Below the pieces are notes generated by a model that was not told the origin of the DNA, did no database searches, and saw nothing but the letters and a program-made list of their open reading frames with translations. The position numbers and the translations under genes were made by a program. A stretch of DNA of 55,477 nucleotides from Phocaeicola faecicola (GTDB lineage: Bacteria; Bacteroidota; Bacteroidia; Bacteroidales; Bacteroidaceae), in NCBI RefSeq assembly GCF_013618865.1, contig NZ_JABSOE010000030.1, positions 1 to 55,477 of the forward strand, in the 5' to 3' direction. This document shows, in pieces, positions 18,164-26,859 of this stretch. Each line of letters begins with the position of its first letter. Positions within the stretch are counted from its first letter, which is position 1.

Positions 18164-18402
18164 ACGCAAAGAAATTATTTGTTCAACTTGTTTTTCTTCC
18201 CTCCTTTTGAAGCCTTTCGGCTCCTCTTGTCGGGAACTGATTTTTCGTGCATCAAAAGACTGCGGAATGAGGGCGATAAGGCAAGAAAACAGACGGAGGA
18301 GTTAATGAAATACCCAAATCTTTGATTTGCGGAAAGCTGTCGTTCAGTCCTCTGCCTGTTAGCATGGCGGTACTTGACCATTCGCCCGGGCAGTAACTTT
18401 GC
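18164..18402. promoter_or_regulatory. bidirectional intergenic module 1
   Basis: On the minus strand the leader of the gene ending at 17870 contains AGCCGAAAGGCT and AAAGGAGGGAAGAAAA. At the other end a rightward promoter is visible: TTG at 18374-18376 and TAACTTTGC at 18394-18402. The same arrangement recurs at about 32,700, 36,100, 38,030 and 39,640. No coding gene lies between. Confidence 0.5.
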
Positions 18403-18408
18403 AAAGAA

Positions 18409-18480
18409 AAATGGGCATCGGCAAGTGGAATAGACACTACAAAACAGGAAAATCATTGATTTTTAGTGCATTTTTCTTTA
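18409..18480 (+). ncRNA. possible short rightward transcript 1
   Basis: Downstream of TAACTTTGC at 18394-18402 there is no ORF. An AAAATCAttgATTTT hairpin followed by T-rich sequence could end a transcript of about 80 bases. The evidence is the promoter match only. Confidence 0.25.
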
Positions 18481-18488
18481 TTTCTTTC

Positions 18489-18550
18489 TTTGATTTAGGA
18501 TAAAATATATAACTTTGCCTCCGAAAAAGTGTCACAAGTGACAGTTTTTC
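18489..18550 (+). promoter_or_regulatory. promoter plus leader palindrome for the DUF4143 ATPase
   Basis: TTTG at 18489-18492 and TAACTTTGC at 18510-18518 form a good -33/-7 pair. Just downstream, GAAAAAGTGTCAC (18523-18535) and GTGACAGTTTTTC (18538-18550) form a 13-bp palindrome with one mismatch, ending eight bases before the ATG at 18558. It can be an operator or an RNA hairpin that blocks ribosome access. Confidence 0.6.
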
Positions 18551-18557
18551 GTAAAAT

Positions 18558-19820
18558 ATGATAGTAAACAGATATAGATACATAGAACAGTTGAGCCGTT
18601 CAAAGAACAACGGGCTCATAAAGATAATCACAGGATTGCGACGTTCAGGCAAGTCGTTCCTTCTGAAGAAACTCTTTCATCAGCATCTATTGGATGAGGG
18701 CGTGAGAGAAGACCATATTCTCGTCATCGACATGGAGAGTAGGAAGAACAGAGAGTTCAAGAACCCGGACTACCTGTTGGACTGGGTGGAAAAGATGATG
18801 ATTGACTATGAGACTTATTATATCATCATCGACGAGGTGCAGGAGGTGGAAGACTTTGTAGAGGTGCTCTCTTCCTTGTCAGTTACCGAAGGGGCGGATG
18901 TGTATGTCACAGGCTCCAACTCGCGTTTCCTGTCCTCTGACCTGGTGACGGAATTCCGAGGCAGAGGTGACGAGATACATGTGTGGCCACTATCCTTCAA
19001 GGAGTTCATGACGGTGTATGATGGTTCGAAAGAAGACGGTTGGGCTGAATACAGACTGTACGGAGGTTTGCCGCAACTACTTACACAGGTTGGGGATGAG
19101 AAGAAGGCTGATTTCCTGCGTCGCCTTTATCGCACGGTATATCTACGTGACATCTACGAGCGGAACAACATAGAACTGAGACCTGAATTTGAAGAATTGT
19201 CGAAGACCGTAGCATCCAGTATAGGAGCACCTGTCAATGCACTGAATATAGCCAATACGTTCAAGTCCGTAAGCAATGTGCAGAGCATAACCGACAAGAC
19301 AGTGTCGGCTTATCTGGAATATATGCAGGATGCTTTCCTTATCGAAAAATCCGAAAGGTTCGACATCAAAGGACGGAAATACATAGGTTCGTTGTCCAAG
19401 TATTATTATCAGGACGTAGGTCTGAGGAATGCTATTCTGTCGTTCCGTCAGAGCGAGCCGACACATATCATGGAGAACGTCATCTACAATGAGATGCGTA
19501 TGCGAGGATGGCTCGTGGATGTGGGTAACGTCTATCATCGAGTGAGGAATACGGAAGGAAAGCAGCAGAGGGTGACATTGGAAGTGGATTTTGTCTGCAA
19601 CAAAGGGAGCGAGCGGATCTACATCCAGTCGGCGTGGCGTATGCCCGATGCAGAAAAGATGGAACAGGAGAAACGGTCGTTGCGTCTTGTAGATGACTCT
19701 TTCCGCAAACTGCTGATCGTGGGAGAACATACCAAGCAGTGGAGCGACGAAAACGGCATACAGATAATGAGTATATATGACTTCCTGCTTGACTGGTCAA
19801 GTACTGAGAAACACGGATAA
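18558..19820 (+). CDS. AAA+ ATPase with DUF4143 domain
   Basis: A 420-residue AAA_14/DUF4143 protein. The Walker A is GLRRSGKS (about residues 26-33), the Walker B is YYIIIDEVQE (about 92-101), and VTGSNSRFLSSDL is the sensor region. The C-terminal DUF4143 part contains TLEVDFVCNKGSERIYIQSA, reminiscent of the PD-(D/E)xK-like core of the family. These ATPases are widespread in gut Bacteroidetes and of unknown function; a defence or DNA-processing role has been suggested. The gene stands alone, with its own promoter and a palindrome in the leader, and ends at a strong terminator. Confidence 0.85.
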   Translation: MIVNRYRYIEQLSRSKNNGLIKIITGLRRSGKSFLLKKLFHQHLLDEGVREDHILVIDMESRKNREFKNPDYLLDWVEKMMIDYETYYIIIDEVQEVEDFVEVLSSLSVTEGADVYVTGSNSRFLSSDLVTEFRGRGDEIHVWPLSFKEFMTVYDGSKEDGWAEYRLYGGLPQLLTQVGDEKKADFLRRLYRTVYLRDIYERNNIELRPEFEELSKTVASSIGAPVNALNIANTFKSVSNVQSITDKTVSAYLEYMQDAFLIEKSERFDIKGRKYIGSLSKYYYQDVGLRNAILSFRQSEPTHIMENVIYNEMRMRGWLVDVGNVYHRVRNTEGKQQRVTLEVDFVCNKGSERIYIQSAWRMPDAEKMEQEKRSLRLVDDSFRKLLIVGEHTKQWSDENGIQIMSIYDFLLDWSSTEKHG

Positions 19821-19865
19821 AAAAAAGATATGCGCATAGAATATGCGTTAATACATATATGATTA

Positions 19866-19903
19866 AGGGAGGGCCTATCCATCACGGACAAGCCCTCCCT
19901 TTC
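19866..19903. terminator. bidirectional terminator
   Basis: AGGGAGGGC (19866-19874) pairs with GCCCTCCCT (19892-19900) between the stop of the ATPase gene and the stop of the leftward OmpA-like gene, with T-rich and A-rich flanks. Confidence 0.7.
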
Positions 19904-19960
19904 TAAAATTTATCAATGAAAAAAAAGTTTTAGTGCTCTTGTTCGGAGCTGTATGTCTGG

Positions 19961-21367
19961 CTATAGATACAGCAGGATTCTGGTATGGCGGTTCGCCTCA
20001 TTGGGCGAGTAATCGTCAATGCCGCCATCGAAAATCTGAGAGATGGTGCCATTTTCCATACCACGTTTCATCAGTTCCTCTGCAATGAATCTGGCACGGG
20101 AACGGCTGAGGTTATCATTGATGGCTTCACTGCCTGTGGCACTGTCGGCAGCGCCGATGACCTTAACTTTCAAGCCATATTTCTTGGCGATGCGTGCTAC
20201 TTCGTCGAGATTGACGAGCTGTGACCTGTTGAGCAACCTGTCAGTGCCAAGTTCAAAGAAGAAATAGATGGGCGCACCTATGCAAGCCTTTCCTGAGTGG
20301 ATGAGCGATAGGTAATCGTCTTCCGGCTCACCTTCAGCATTGCCATATTCTTCTGTACAAGAGGCGGACTCCATGACCTTTGTCTTTTGACCATTACCAT
20401 ACTTGTCTCTCATTCTTGCACGCAGCGAGTTGAGACCGCTGTAGTCGTTTCGAGGATAGCCATTTGTGACGGAAGAAGCGGCATCGTCAGAAAAGAGGTG
20501 GCCGTACTTGTCCAGAAGTCCCTCGATGGCAAGAATCTTGCGCAGCTGCTCCAGAGTCTGACAATCTCGATCGTGCTGGGCGTGATAGCGGCTGTTGCTG
20601 TCAGAAAGGGATGAGGCGTATGCCGAAAGCCATTCGTTCTGTGCGATGTACGGGCGAGCGTCTATCACTCGCTTCCAGCCAGTCTTGCCGATGCGGACAG
20701 AGAGGCCGAGGGATGCGGACAGCAGATGGTCGCCAAGGCGGTGTGCCTTGCCATAGCCGTCAAAATCCTGCATGGTGGTCATGTTGCCTATCTCTGCCGT
20801 AACAGCAATGCGTGGGGAGAGATGATACTGCCCCTGTATGCCGTAGGAAATGGCAAAGGGCTTGTGGGCATTCACCTTGTTGTGCAGCATACCCACGCCC
20901 ACGTATGGAATGACACTCCATCTGGCAAGAGTGTGTACATCGTCCTTGTAGAGGTTGCCGAGGACATTCCACATGAAATCAGCACGCAGGTACTGGTAGT
21001 CCTGCGAGGAGTTGTTGCAGTCGTTGAACTGCATACCGCCATAGTTCAGACGACCGCCGACGGAAGGTGTGAACCATTTGCCGATCGACACGGAGAATGC
21101 CGGTTTCATGCGACCGAATAGGTCGTTGCATCCGAGCGGTTTGCCGAGGAAGACCGTAGTTCCTCCTGCCGCTTGGACAAACCAGTTGTCCGTCCATGGC
21201 GAAGCTACCAATGCCCCTTTCATGTAGGAAGGTTTAAGCGGACGAAGCATACCGTCTGCCGAAAGTCTGCATACAACGGTGGTGGTGTCCGCCGTGCGGT
21301 GATAGTCTTTGGCTTGCGCACCCAATGAAAGGGCGAAGCCAAGGGATAGAATAAGTATTTTTCTCAT
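19961..21367 (-). CDS. OmpA family outer-membrane protein
   Basis: A 468-residue outer-membrane protein. Residues 1-20 form a signal peptide (MRKILILSLGFALSLGAQAK). An eight-strand-type barrel follows (about 60-250), a charged linker with a tandem acidic stretch, then an OmpA-like peptidoglycan-binding domain (about 345-468: YFFFELGTDRLLNRSQLVNL, NDNLSRSRARFIAEELMKRG, and RHTRILLYL). Such proteins tie the outer membrane to the wall; in this element it may stabilise the outer part of the transfer apparatus or act in surface exclusion. ATG 21367 begins the signal peptide; a TTG at 21376 is an alternative. Confidence 0.85.
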   Translation of the reverse strand: MRKILILSLGFALSLGAQAKDYHRTADTTTVVCRLSADGMLRPLKPSYMKGALVASPWTDNWFVQAAGGTTVFLGKPLGCNDLFGRMKPAFSVSIGKWFTPSVGGRLNYGGMQFNDCNNSSQDYQYLRADFMWNVLGNLYKDDVHTLARWSVIPYVGVGMLHNKVNAHKPFAISYGIQGQYHLSPRIAVTAEIGNMTTMQDFDGYGKAHRLGDHLLSASLGLSVRIGKTGWKRVIDARPYIAQNEWLSAYASSLSDSNSRYHAQHDRDCQTLEQLRKILAIEGLLDKYGHLFSDDAASSVTNGYPRNDYSGLNSLRARMRDKYGNGQKTKVMESASCTEEYGNAEGEPEDDYLSLIHSGKACIGAPIYFFFELGTDRLLNRSQLVNLDEVARIAKKYGLKVKVIGAADSATGSEAINDNLSRSRARFIAEELMKRGMENGTISQIFDGGIDDYSPNEANRHTRILLYL

Positions 21368-21421
21368 GTTGTTCAATTTAATCTGGTGAATACTATAACA
21401 GGTGATACGTGACAGTGCCGC

Positions 21422-22873
21422 TTATCGTTTCTTCCTTTTGCCGGAAGAGGGGCGCATCATGCGTGCAGCTTTCATCATGCAACGGCGTGCCCAAGCGCGT
21501 TCATCCTCGTCATCGTCACGTCCCCATTTGAGGTCGGACGAACTGCCGCCACCGCCATGACCTTCGGCAAAGGTGGTGGCATCATCGACGTAGCCGAGGA
21601 ATAGAAGCGTGGCACAGTACATCACCTCCGTTCCATTCTCCGCAAAGGCCTGAAGCAGGGAACCGTCAAACACGTCCTTGCCCTCATTGGAAAGCCGTGC
21701 CACACGTTCGGAGAACTCGCTGACCATGTTTTCGAGAAGGGCATTTCTGAGAACGGTGTCCGCACCTTGTCGGATAGTATCGGAATATCTGTGTGCCTCC
21801 TGCCGCAACTCCTCCGTGCGCTCCTTCATGGCGGTCATCTCCTCACGCAGGGCATCGAGCTTGCGGTCAGCCTCTGAGAGCTTCTCCTGCTTGTCGTCCA
21901 GTTTCGACTGGATAGCGGACAGTTCCTGCTCCAGCTCTTGGACTTGCTGACGGAGAGCATCAGGATTGTCGTGACCTGCAAGAATCTGCCGATGCAATTC
22001 AGCAAGTGCCGCCTCCTTCTCAGCCTTCTCCTGCAAGAGGTTGTTGACCATTGAGGTGAGTCCTTTTACTCTCCGCTCTGCCAGACGGATGTCCGATTGG
22101 AGCGAGGCGAGTGTCCGCTGATGGGTGGCGACGGACTGCTCAATGGTGGTGCACTGTTCTGACAGCTGGCGGCGGTATTCTTCGGTGGTGCGGTGGCGTG
22201 CTCCCGTCTCTGAGACGGAAGTTCCGCGCTCCATGCCCCAACGCTTGTTGACATCGGCAAATTCGCTGTGCAGGGCTTTCATCCTGGCAGAAAACTCGTA
22301 CTTGTCCTTTCCGGCGAATATCTGTTTGTATGCAAACTTGCCGTCCTTGATTGGCAAGAGGGTGCAGTGAACGTGCGGATTGGTTTCGTCCAAGTGTAAG
22401 ATGAAAGCGACGATGTTCTCCTCACCGTATTTGTCCGCAACAAAGCGGTAAACATCCTTTGCCCATTCCTCAATGTCCTTGCATCGGGTTAGATGCGAAT
22501 TGTCCGCTCCGTGAGTGAGATTCACCTTCTGGTCACCGAATGCCAATTCTGTCATACGTTCTCGTGAGCCTCCGAAGATGAAATTGACCACTGTGCGGAA
22601 GCGTGGCTCTGCCAGTCCCTCGTTGGGGTCTTTGATTCCACGGCTCCGCAGGATGTCTGCCATGCGCTCCGGGATGCTTCGGCTCTTGTCTATAGGACAA
22701 ACCTTGCCGCCCCGAACCTCGAAGTTGAGCCGCTCACGGCTGCGGTCGTAGTTGCCTGTTGATTCAGCGGATCCCCAACCCTTTTCCGTCCAACGGCGTT
22801 GGTGCTCGTTGCTCTGTGCTGTGGTGATTCCCTTAGATGGTCGGAAATCCATAACCTGTTTTGGTGTTGCCAT
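21422..22873 (-). CDS. mob: MOBV-type relaxase (Mob/Pre family)
   Basis: A 483-residue conjugative relaxase. Motif I lies at residues 41-53 (NYDRSRERLNFEV) and the metal-binding three-His motif at 159-169 (LHLDETNPHVH), both as in MOBV proteins, which nick and stay attached to the transferred strand at oriT. Residues about 225-395 are a long coiled coil rich in Glu/Gln/Lys, and the C-terminus is acidic then basic (SSGKRKKR). A full-length relaxase supports the element being transferable. The 208-base gap upstream (22874-23081) is the best place for oriT. Confidence 0.88.
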   Translation of the reverse strand: MATPKQVMDFRPSKGITTAQSNEHQRRWTEKGWGSAESTGNYDRSRERLNFEVRGGKVCPIDKSRSIPERMADILRSRGIKDPNEGLAEPRFRTVVNFIFGGSRERMTELAFGDQKVNLTHGADNSHLTRCKDIEEWAKDVYRFVADKYGEENIVAFILHLDETNPHVHCTLLPIKDGKFAYKQIFAGKDKYEFSARMKALHSEFADVNKRWGMERGTSVSETGARHRTTEEYRRQLSEQCTTIEQSVATHQRTLASLQSDIRLAERRVKGLTSMVNNLLQEKAEKEAALAELHRQILAGHDNPDALRQQVQELEQELSAIQSKLDDKQEKLSEADRKLDALREEMTAMKERTEELRQEAHRYSDTIRQGADTVLRNALLENMVSEFSERVARLSNEGKDVFDGSLLQAFAENGTEVMYCATLLFLGYVDDATTFAEGHGGGGSSSDLKWGRDDDEDERAWARRCMMKAARMMRPSSGKRKKR

Positions 22874-23081
22874 AACCTATTTCCTTTTATGTGTGTACAA
22901 CTCTCCTGTCTCCAGCTTGCTGCTTGTAAGGACAGCCTCCCGATGGTCGGAGACCAAGAGGGGTATTAGGCTACCCAAATTCCCTCATTTCCGACCAACG
23001 GGCAAGCCCGATTATTTTACAGCAATGGCAGACGTGTAAACACTGTGCCAGTAGAAAAGAAGAAGCGTTGTACGGTGATTA
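22874..23081. other. candidate oriT region
   Basis: This gap upstream of the relaxase gene contains an inverted repeat GGTCGGA (22945-22951)/TCCGACC (22990-22996) and directly after it a CGGGC-aa-GCCCG hairpin (22999-23010) followed by ATTATTTT. MOBV relaxases usually nick close to their own gene at such repeats. The assignment rests on position and symmetry only. Confidence 0.35.
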
Positions 23082-23966
23082 TTAGAGGTTAATACAGCCT
23101 TTTGATGGACAGGAGCCCTCTTGGTTGGCTACAATGGCAAGGAACGGTCGGCAGAGTGACTGAAACTGTGACTTGATGGCTGCGCTTTCCTGATGCAAGG
23201 CTGGTGAGCTGCCATCCAATGCCAATTCTGATATTGCCTTTGCCGCCTCGATGAATGAGAGCCAGTCTCCTCCCAGGTCTTTGTAAAAGAAGGGAAGAAG
23301 GGAGGTAACGAGGGCGTTATCTGTTTCCTGCGAAAGCACCTGATGGAAGGTGGCTTCGCAGACAGCTGTGAGTGCAGTCATACAAAAGGCGTGTCCTACA
23401 GATTCGGGAATGTTTCTTCCGCATGGCACCTTGCCAATTGAATTGCCATTGTCGGCTTTCTGCAAGATAATGGCTACTTCCTCTGTTGCATCTTCGTAGA
23501 GTTGTTCACATTCCGAGGCGCAAGCCGATGCGGACATCTTGCCGCTTCGCCATTCGTCCAATGCGGTACACATCTTCTGGCGGAACACATCCAAGGCTGC
23601 GTCAATCGGAGAAACGGCAGGTGTCTCAGCCAACATCGGGATGGTGATGATTTGGCTCTTCGTGAGACGGGTGACGGAAATCTGGTTCATCTTCTCCAAC
23701 TGCTCGATGAAGGTGCGGACAGTGGCGCGGTGCCAATGCCAGCATCCTGCCAGTTCGGTAATGGTGATTACAAACTGCCCGTTGGACAGGCTGAACTCCT
23801 GCTTGCACAGATCCTTGGGGATGTACTGTACAGAAGCCTTGTCTACAAGGTCAAGGTAGGCTTCGAGCTTCGACAGCCTTATCCCGGACCTCTCTTTCAA
23901 GAACTCCAACAGGGACATCCGTTCAGACATCTTGCCGGAACTCGTTCTATGTTTCTGTTTCTTCAT
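23082..23966 (-). CDS. putative winged-helix DNA-binding protein
   Basis: A 294-residue protein. Residues about 60-105 look like a winged helix (ITITELAGCWHWHRATVRTF, EQLEKMNQISV), suggesting DNA binding. The rest is helical with no catalytic motif I can see. It is encoded just upstream of the relaxase on the same strand, so it may be a relaxosome accessory or a replication/regulatory protein; neither is proven. Confidence 0.55.
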   Translation of the reverse strand: MKKQKHRTSSGKMSERMSLLEFLKERSGIRLSKLEAYLDLVDKASVQYIPKDLCKQEFSLSNGQFVITITELAGCWHWHRATVRTFIEQLEKMNQISVTRLTKSQIITIPMLAETPAVSPIDAALDVFRQKMCTALDEWRSGKMSASACASECEQLYEDATEEVAIILQKADNGNSIGKVPCGRNIPESVGHAFCMTALTAVCEATFHQVLSQETDNALVTSLLPFFYKDLGGDWLSFIEAAKAISELALDGSSPALHQESAAIKSQFQSLCRPFLAIVANQEGSCPSKGCINL

Positions 23967-24045
23967 TTCAATAATCTGTTTGGTGAATACTGTTGTTTGT
24001 CGCCAGCTCCATTATACAAAAGGAACGGCATGATACAGGTGATAC

Positions 24046-24540
24046 TTAATAGTAGTATATGATGAGCATTTCTGTGTCTTCGAGGAGCATCTTGCGGTCA
24101 GCCTTGTTCTTCCACAGCGATATGACTATGCGCGAGGGATAGAACAGTGATGCCAGAAGGACAAAGGAGATGGTGACAGCAAGCGTGAACAGATGAGGAG
24201 TGAAGACAAACACCACTGCCGCCAACGCGGCGATGCAGAAGGGTGTCCGCTCCTCGTGCAGACGCTGTAGCCACCTCTCCACATCCATAAAGACAAAGAA
24301 TATGGCAAACGCTATGGTGGAAGCCACTACGCCTATGTCGTTATAGTGTACACAGAGGTAGAGGAAGTGGAACACGTACAGCAGGATGAGCAGCATCAAC
24401 CGGTAGAGCTTCCTTGCTGTCACAAGCGCGGTCATGCGCAGATAGAACCGTGTCATAAACTGTCTGCGGCTTCTGTGCAGAATCATCGTCACAAAGAAGA
24501 ACGCTGACATCAGGATGAGAAACAGTATCTTACTTGTCAT
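24046..24540 (-). CDS. hypothetical integral membrane protein
   Basis: A 164-residue protein with about four hydrophobic segments (near 4-20, 48-66, 70-86 and 103-135) and a basic cytoplasmic loop. It overlaps the 3' end of the upstream gene by about ten bases, so translation is coupled. No family recognised. Confidence 0.6.
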   Translation of the reverse strand: MTSKILFLILMSAFFFVTMILHRSRRQFMTRFYLRMTALVTARKLYRLMLLILLYVFHFLYLCVHYNDIGVVASTIAFAIFFVFMDVERWLQRLHEERTPFCIAALAAVVFVFTPHLFTLAVTISFVLLASLFYPSRIVISLWKNKADRKMLLEDTEMLIIYYY

Positions 24541-24943
24541 AATATGTATAGCATGTGAATAATGGAAGTGGACTCAGGTCGGGCTGGACGACACCGTGTG
24601 TGGCAGTGGATATGATACGCTCCACATCCTCCAGTGTCAGTTCTCCCTTGATTATTCTCTGACGGAAAGCTCCGTCGGTTGTCCGAAGGCTCTTGATAGC
24701 CTGTTCCAAGTCGTACTCGGCTATCTGCCACACTTGCCCTCTCGTGTAGGGGAAATGATGGTGGATGGCCTTGACCACAAGCACACGGCTGAGGATGTCG
24801 GTCATTCTGCCGTTCCTGACTATCGTGTGGTTGCGGACAGTGGCGATGCTCTCAATCTCCAGCCATGTGCGGTGACGGTCGAGAAGATGGATAATCTTCA
24901 TGTAAAGCGTTTCCTTCATCAGATGGTCGGGAGCTTGTGGCAT
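24530..24943 (-). CDS. hypothetical helical protein
   Basis: A 137-residue protein if started at ATG 24943; TTG 25012 (upstream) and ATG 24919 are alternatives. The middle (QVWQIAEYDLEQAIKSLR) is helical and could be a small HTH. It lies between a hypothetical membrane-protein gene and a 148-residue gene on the same strand. No function assigned. Confidence 0.5.
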   Translation of the reverse strand: MPQAPDHLMKETLYMKIIHLLDRHRTWLEIESIATVRNHTIVRNGRMTDILSRVLVVKAIHHHFPYTRGQVWQIAEYDLEQAIKSLRTTDGAFRQRIIKGELTLEDVERIISTATHGVVQPDLSPLPLFTCYTYYDK

Positions 24944-25021
24944 GACTTTGGCCTTTGTTGTGGACAACAGAATGGAGCGTTGTTGCGGTAGAACAGGACT
25001 GTCATCTGGCAAATGTAACTT

Positions 25022-25468
25022 TCAAATGAAGTCGAGCAGGACTTCCTCCTTGGGCTTCATGTATTTGAAGAACCCGTTCTTGCAATGCAGACTGAGGTCG
25101 AGGCATACATCTGCCGACATGTGCTCCAGCGAGTCATAGATGGTCACTTTTATCTGGCTGACCATGCCACGCTCATCTGTGGAGCCGTTGACCTTGAACA
25201 TCCGTCCGAAAGAAGGGTTGGAATAGGCACAGCAGCTGTGTCCGAACTCCGTATGACGGCTTGGAATGTGGTGATAGAGGATTATCATTTCCATCTCGTC
25301 TTCGAGCATATCCATCACCTCCTCTATCGTGAAAGGGGTGTTCAACTGGAAAGTAAGAAGCACGTAATCGTCATACTTGACAGGCTTCTCCATCTTGCGC
25401 TTGTCCAGCAGTTCTGGCAACTGCAAAGGCACGACGGCAAGGAAATCATCGCAAAACTGTTCTAACAT
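25022..25468 (-). CDS. hypothetical protein
   Basis: A 148-residue acidic protein with alternating strands and helices (FTIEEVMDMLEDEMEMIILY, then SQIKVTIYDSLEHM). It contains a CCAY pair and other scattered cysteines but no metal motif. It is the second gene of the leftward run that begins with the lipoprotein gene. No family recognised. Confidence 0.55.
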   Translation of the reverse strand: MLEQFCDDFLAVVPLQLPELLDKRKMEKPVKYDDYVLLTFQLNTPFTIEEVMDMLEDEMEMIILYHHIPSRHTEFGHSCCAYSNPSFGRMFKVNGSTDERGMVSQIKVTIYDSLEHMSADVCLDLSLHCKNGFFKYMKPKEEVLLDFI

Positions 25469-25492
25469 AATCGTATTCTCTGTTTGGGGTGT

Positions 25493-26557
25493 TTATAATC
25501 TTGTGACATAAATCTTCATCATGAGCATGGGCATATCCGACAGGCGTTGCTTGTCGAGGTGCAGTTTCTTGGCCAGACCGTCCATCTCCTTGGGGAGCGC
25601 ATCGGCTATTTTGTAGAGGTCTGCCTTGTCCTTGTCGGAGAGCACGCTCACGGAAAGGTCATCCATCGTCATGAACGGCTGCATCATCATCAGGAGGTAG
25701 GCGTGCATGGTGTGCTCGTCCTTTACCCTGCCACTATTCAGATCCTCGATAGCCGCTTGTGCGTTGCGCAGCAGACGGTGGTTGGTGCGCATGGAGAGGT
25801 ATATCATTGCATCCTTGTGGGACAAATCCTTGCGGTCGGCGGCACGGAGTATCTCCCGACAGCAGTGTTCGGTGTTTCGTCTGATGTCACCGATGTCATC
25901 GTCAGCAAAATCCGGCAGGTATTGCAGGAAGGATTTGAAATACAAATGCTCTTCCTTGATGAAAGCGAGCAGGTCTTCCTTGCCGTGAATGCCTTGCTTG
26001 GCGGATTTTTGCAGGAACAGCAGGTAACGCTTCAGTACCGCCTGTTTACCACCTTTATTATATATAGGCAGGCTATCCAAGGAAGCGAAGAATGGCTGTG
26101 CTTCCTTCACGGCTTGCTGTAGTTCCTCATCACCAACATGGGAAGAGGTCTGTTCTCTGAGATAGAGCAGGTCGTGAAAGGTGCGTTGCTTAGACATCGC
26201 CATACGGCACAGCTCGATGTGGATGGAGTCGTTCAACTCATGATATACCGTGAACGGGTATGAGTGGGCTTTCCTGACAGTGTCACGTGAGATGCACGAT
26301 GTCACGGAATCGTCCAACACGCGCCATTCGTTGACAATCTTAACTAATGTCTGAATTGAGACCTTGCCGTTCTGTCGAAGAGTGGTCAGAAAGCCATGAT
26401 ACTCTCTGATGGCTTCATCGCTCGAATGGAACGACTTCGTGCCGTTTCCGTCTGAACATGCTGTCAGCATGACTACGGCAAACGCAGTGGCAATACAAAT
26501 GGCAAGTCTGATACAGCCATGCGAGTTTGATTTTGCATTATACAATATTTGCTTCAT
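25493..26557 (-). CDS. hypothetical lipoprotein
   Basis: A 354-residue lipoprotein: a hydrophobic segment ends at a lipobox (VVMLTAC, Cys about residue 34), so the mature protein would be lipid-anchored. The rest is helical and charged with no recognisable domain. ATG 26557 gives the most usual signal-peptide length; ATG 26614 is an in-frame alternative. A minus-strand -7 box lies at 26645-26653. It is divergent from the resolvase-like gene across an operator-rich region. Confidence 0.65.
   Translation of the reverse strand: MKQILYNAKSNSHGCIRLAICIATAFAVVMLTACSDGNGTKSFHSSDEAIREYHGFLTTLRQNGKVSIQTLVKIVNEWRVLDDSVTSCISRDTVRKAHSYPFTVYHELNDSIHIELCRMAMSKQRTFHDLLYLREQTSSHVGDEELQQAVKEAQPFFASLDSLPIYNKGGKQAVLKRYLLFLQKSAKQGIHGKEDLLAFIKEEHLYFKSFLQYLPDFADDDIGDIRRNTEHCCREILRAADRKDLSHKDAMIYLSMRTNHRLLRNAQAAIEDLNSGRVKDEHTMHAYLLMMMQPFMTMDDLSVSVLSDKDKADLYKIADALPKEMDGLAKKLHLDKQRLSDMPMLMMKIYVTRL
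26523..26534 (+). promoter_or_regulatory. GAGTTTGATTTT half-site inside the lipoprotein gene
   Basis: An exact match to one arm of the palindrome at 983-1012, placed in the 5' end of the lipoprotein coding region and within 300 bases of the other AGTATGATT-type sites. It may be part of the same operator array, or chance. Confidence 0.3.
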
Positions 26558-26620
26558 GCAATGGAGGTTGGTTTGTCCTCCGAAAAGTTGGGTTTCATAT
26601 TTCATTGTTGTCATTATTTT

Positions 26621-26800
26621 GAGTCTGATTTTGAAATTGACGGTGCAAAGTTAATGCGTTTCAGCGATATATTTGCAAGAATGACAGTAAGTTTAATCTT
26701 ATTTGTGTATCATACTTGCGAGTATGATTTTCAATGAAATCAAGTGAAAAGAAAATGGCAAATTATCGTGTTTAAGTATGATTTTTCGTTCAAGTATGAT
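26621..26800. promoter_or_regulatory. operator array between divergent genes
   Basis: The region holds GAGTCTGATTTT (26621-26632), a perfect palindrome ATCATACT-TGCG-AGTATGAT (26709-26728), and two direct copies of AAGTATGAT at 26774-26782 and 26792-26800, 18 bases apart. The last copy overlaps the -33 region of the rightward promoter. The arrangement fits a repressor or recombinase-like protein controlling both directions; the motif is also at 983-1012. Confidence 0.55.
26645..26653 (-). promoter_or_regulatory. -7 box for the lipoprotein operon
   Basis: TAACTTTGC on the minus strand, about 90 bases upstream of ATG 26557 and just next to the GAGTCTGATTTT site at 26621. Confidence 0.55.
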
Positions 26801-26820
26801 TGTTTCTCGGAAAAATAGTG

Positions 26821-26829
26821 TACCTTTGC
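26821..26829 (+). promoter_or_regulatory. -7 box for the resolvase-like gene
   Basis: TACCTTTGC with TTG at 26800-26802 as the -33 element (18-base spacer). The upstream half overlaps the AAGTATGAT repeat ending at 26800, so binding there would block transcription. Confidence 0.6.
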
Positions 26830-26859
26830 ACTTGATTTCATTTAATAGCGTACAACAGT

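Noticed and set aside
19915..19990. Signal-peptide-like start (MKKKVLVLLFGAVCLA) on the plus strand if an A were added to A8
   Set aside because: The frame as written stops after five codons, runs antisense into the OmpA-like gene and has no continuation.
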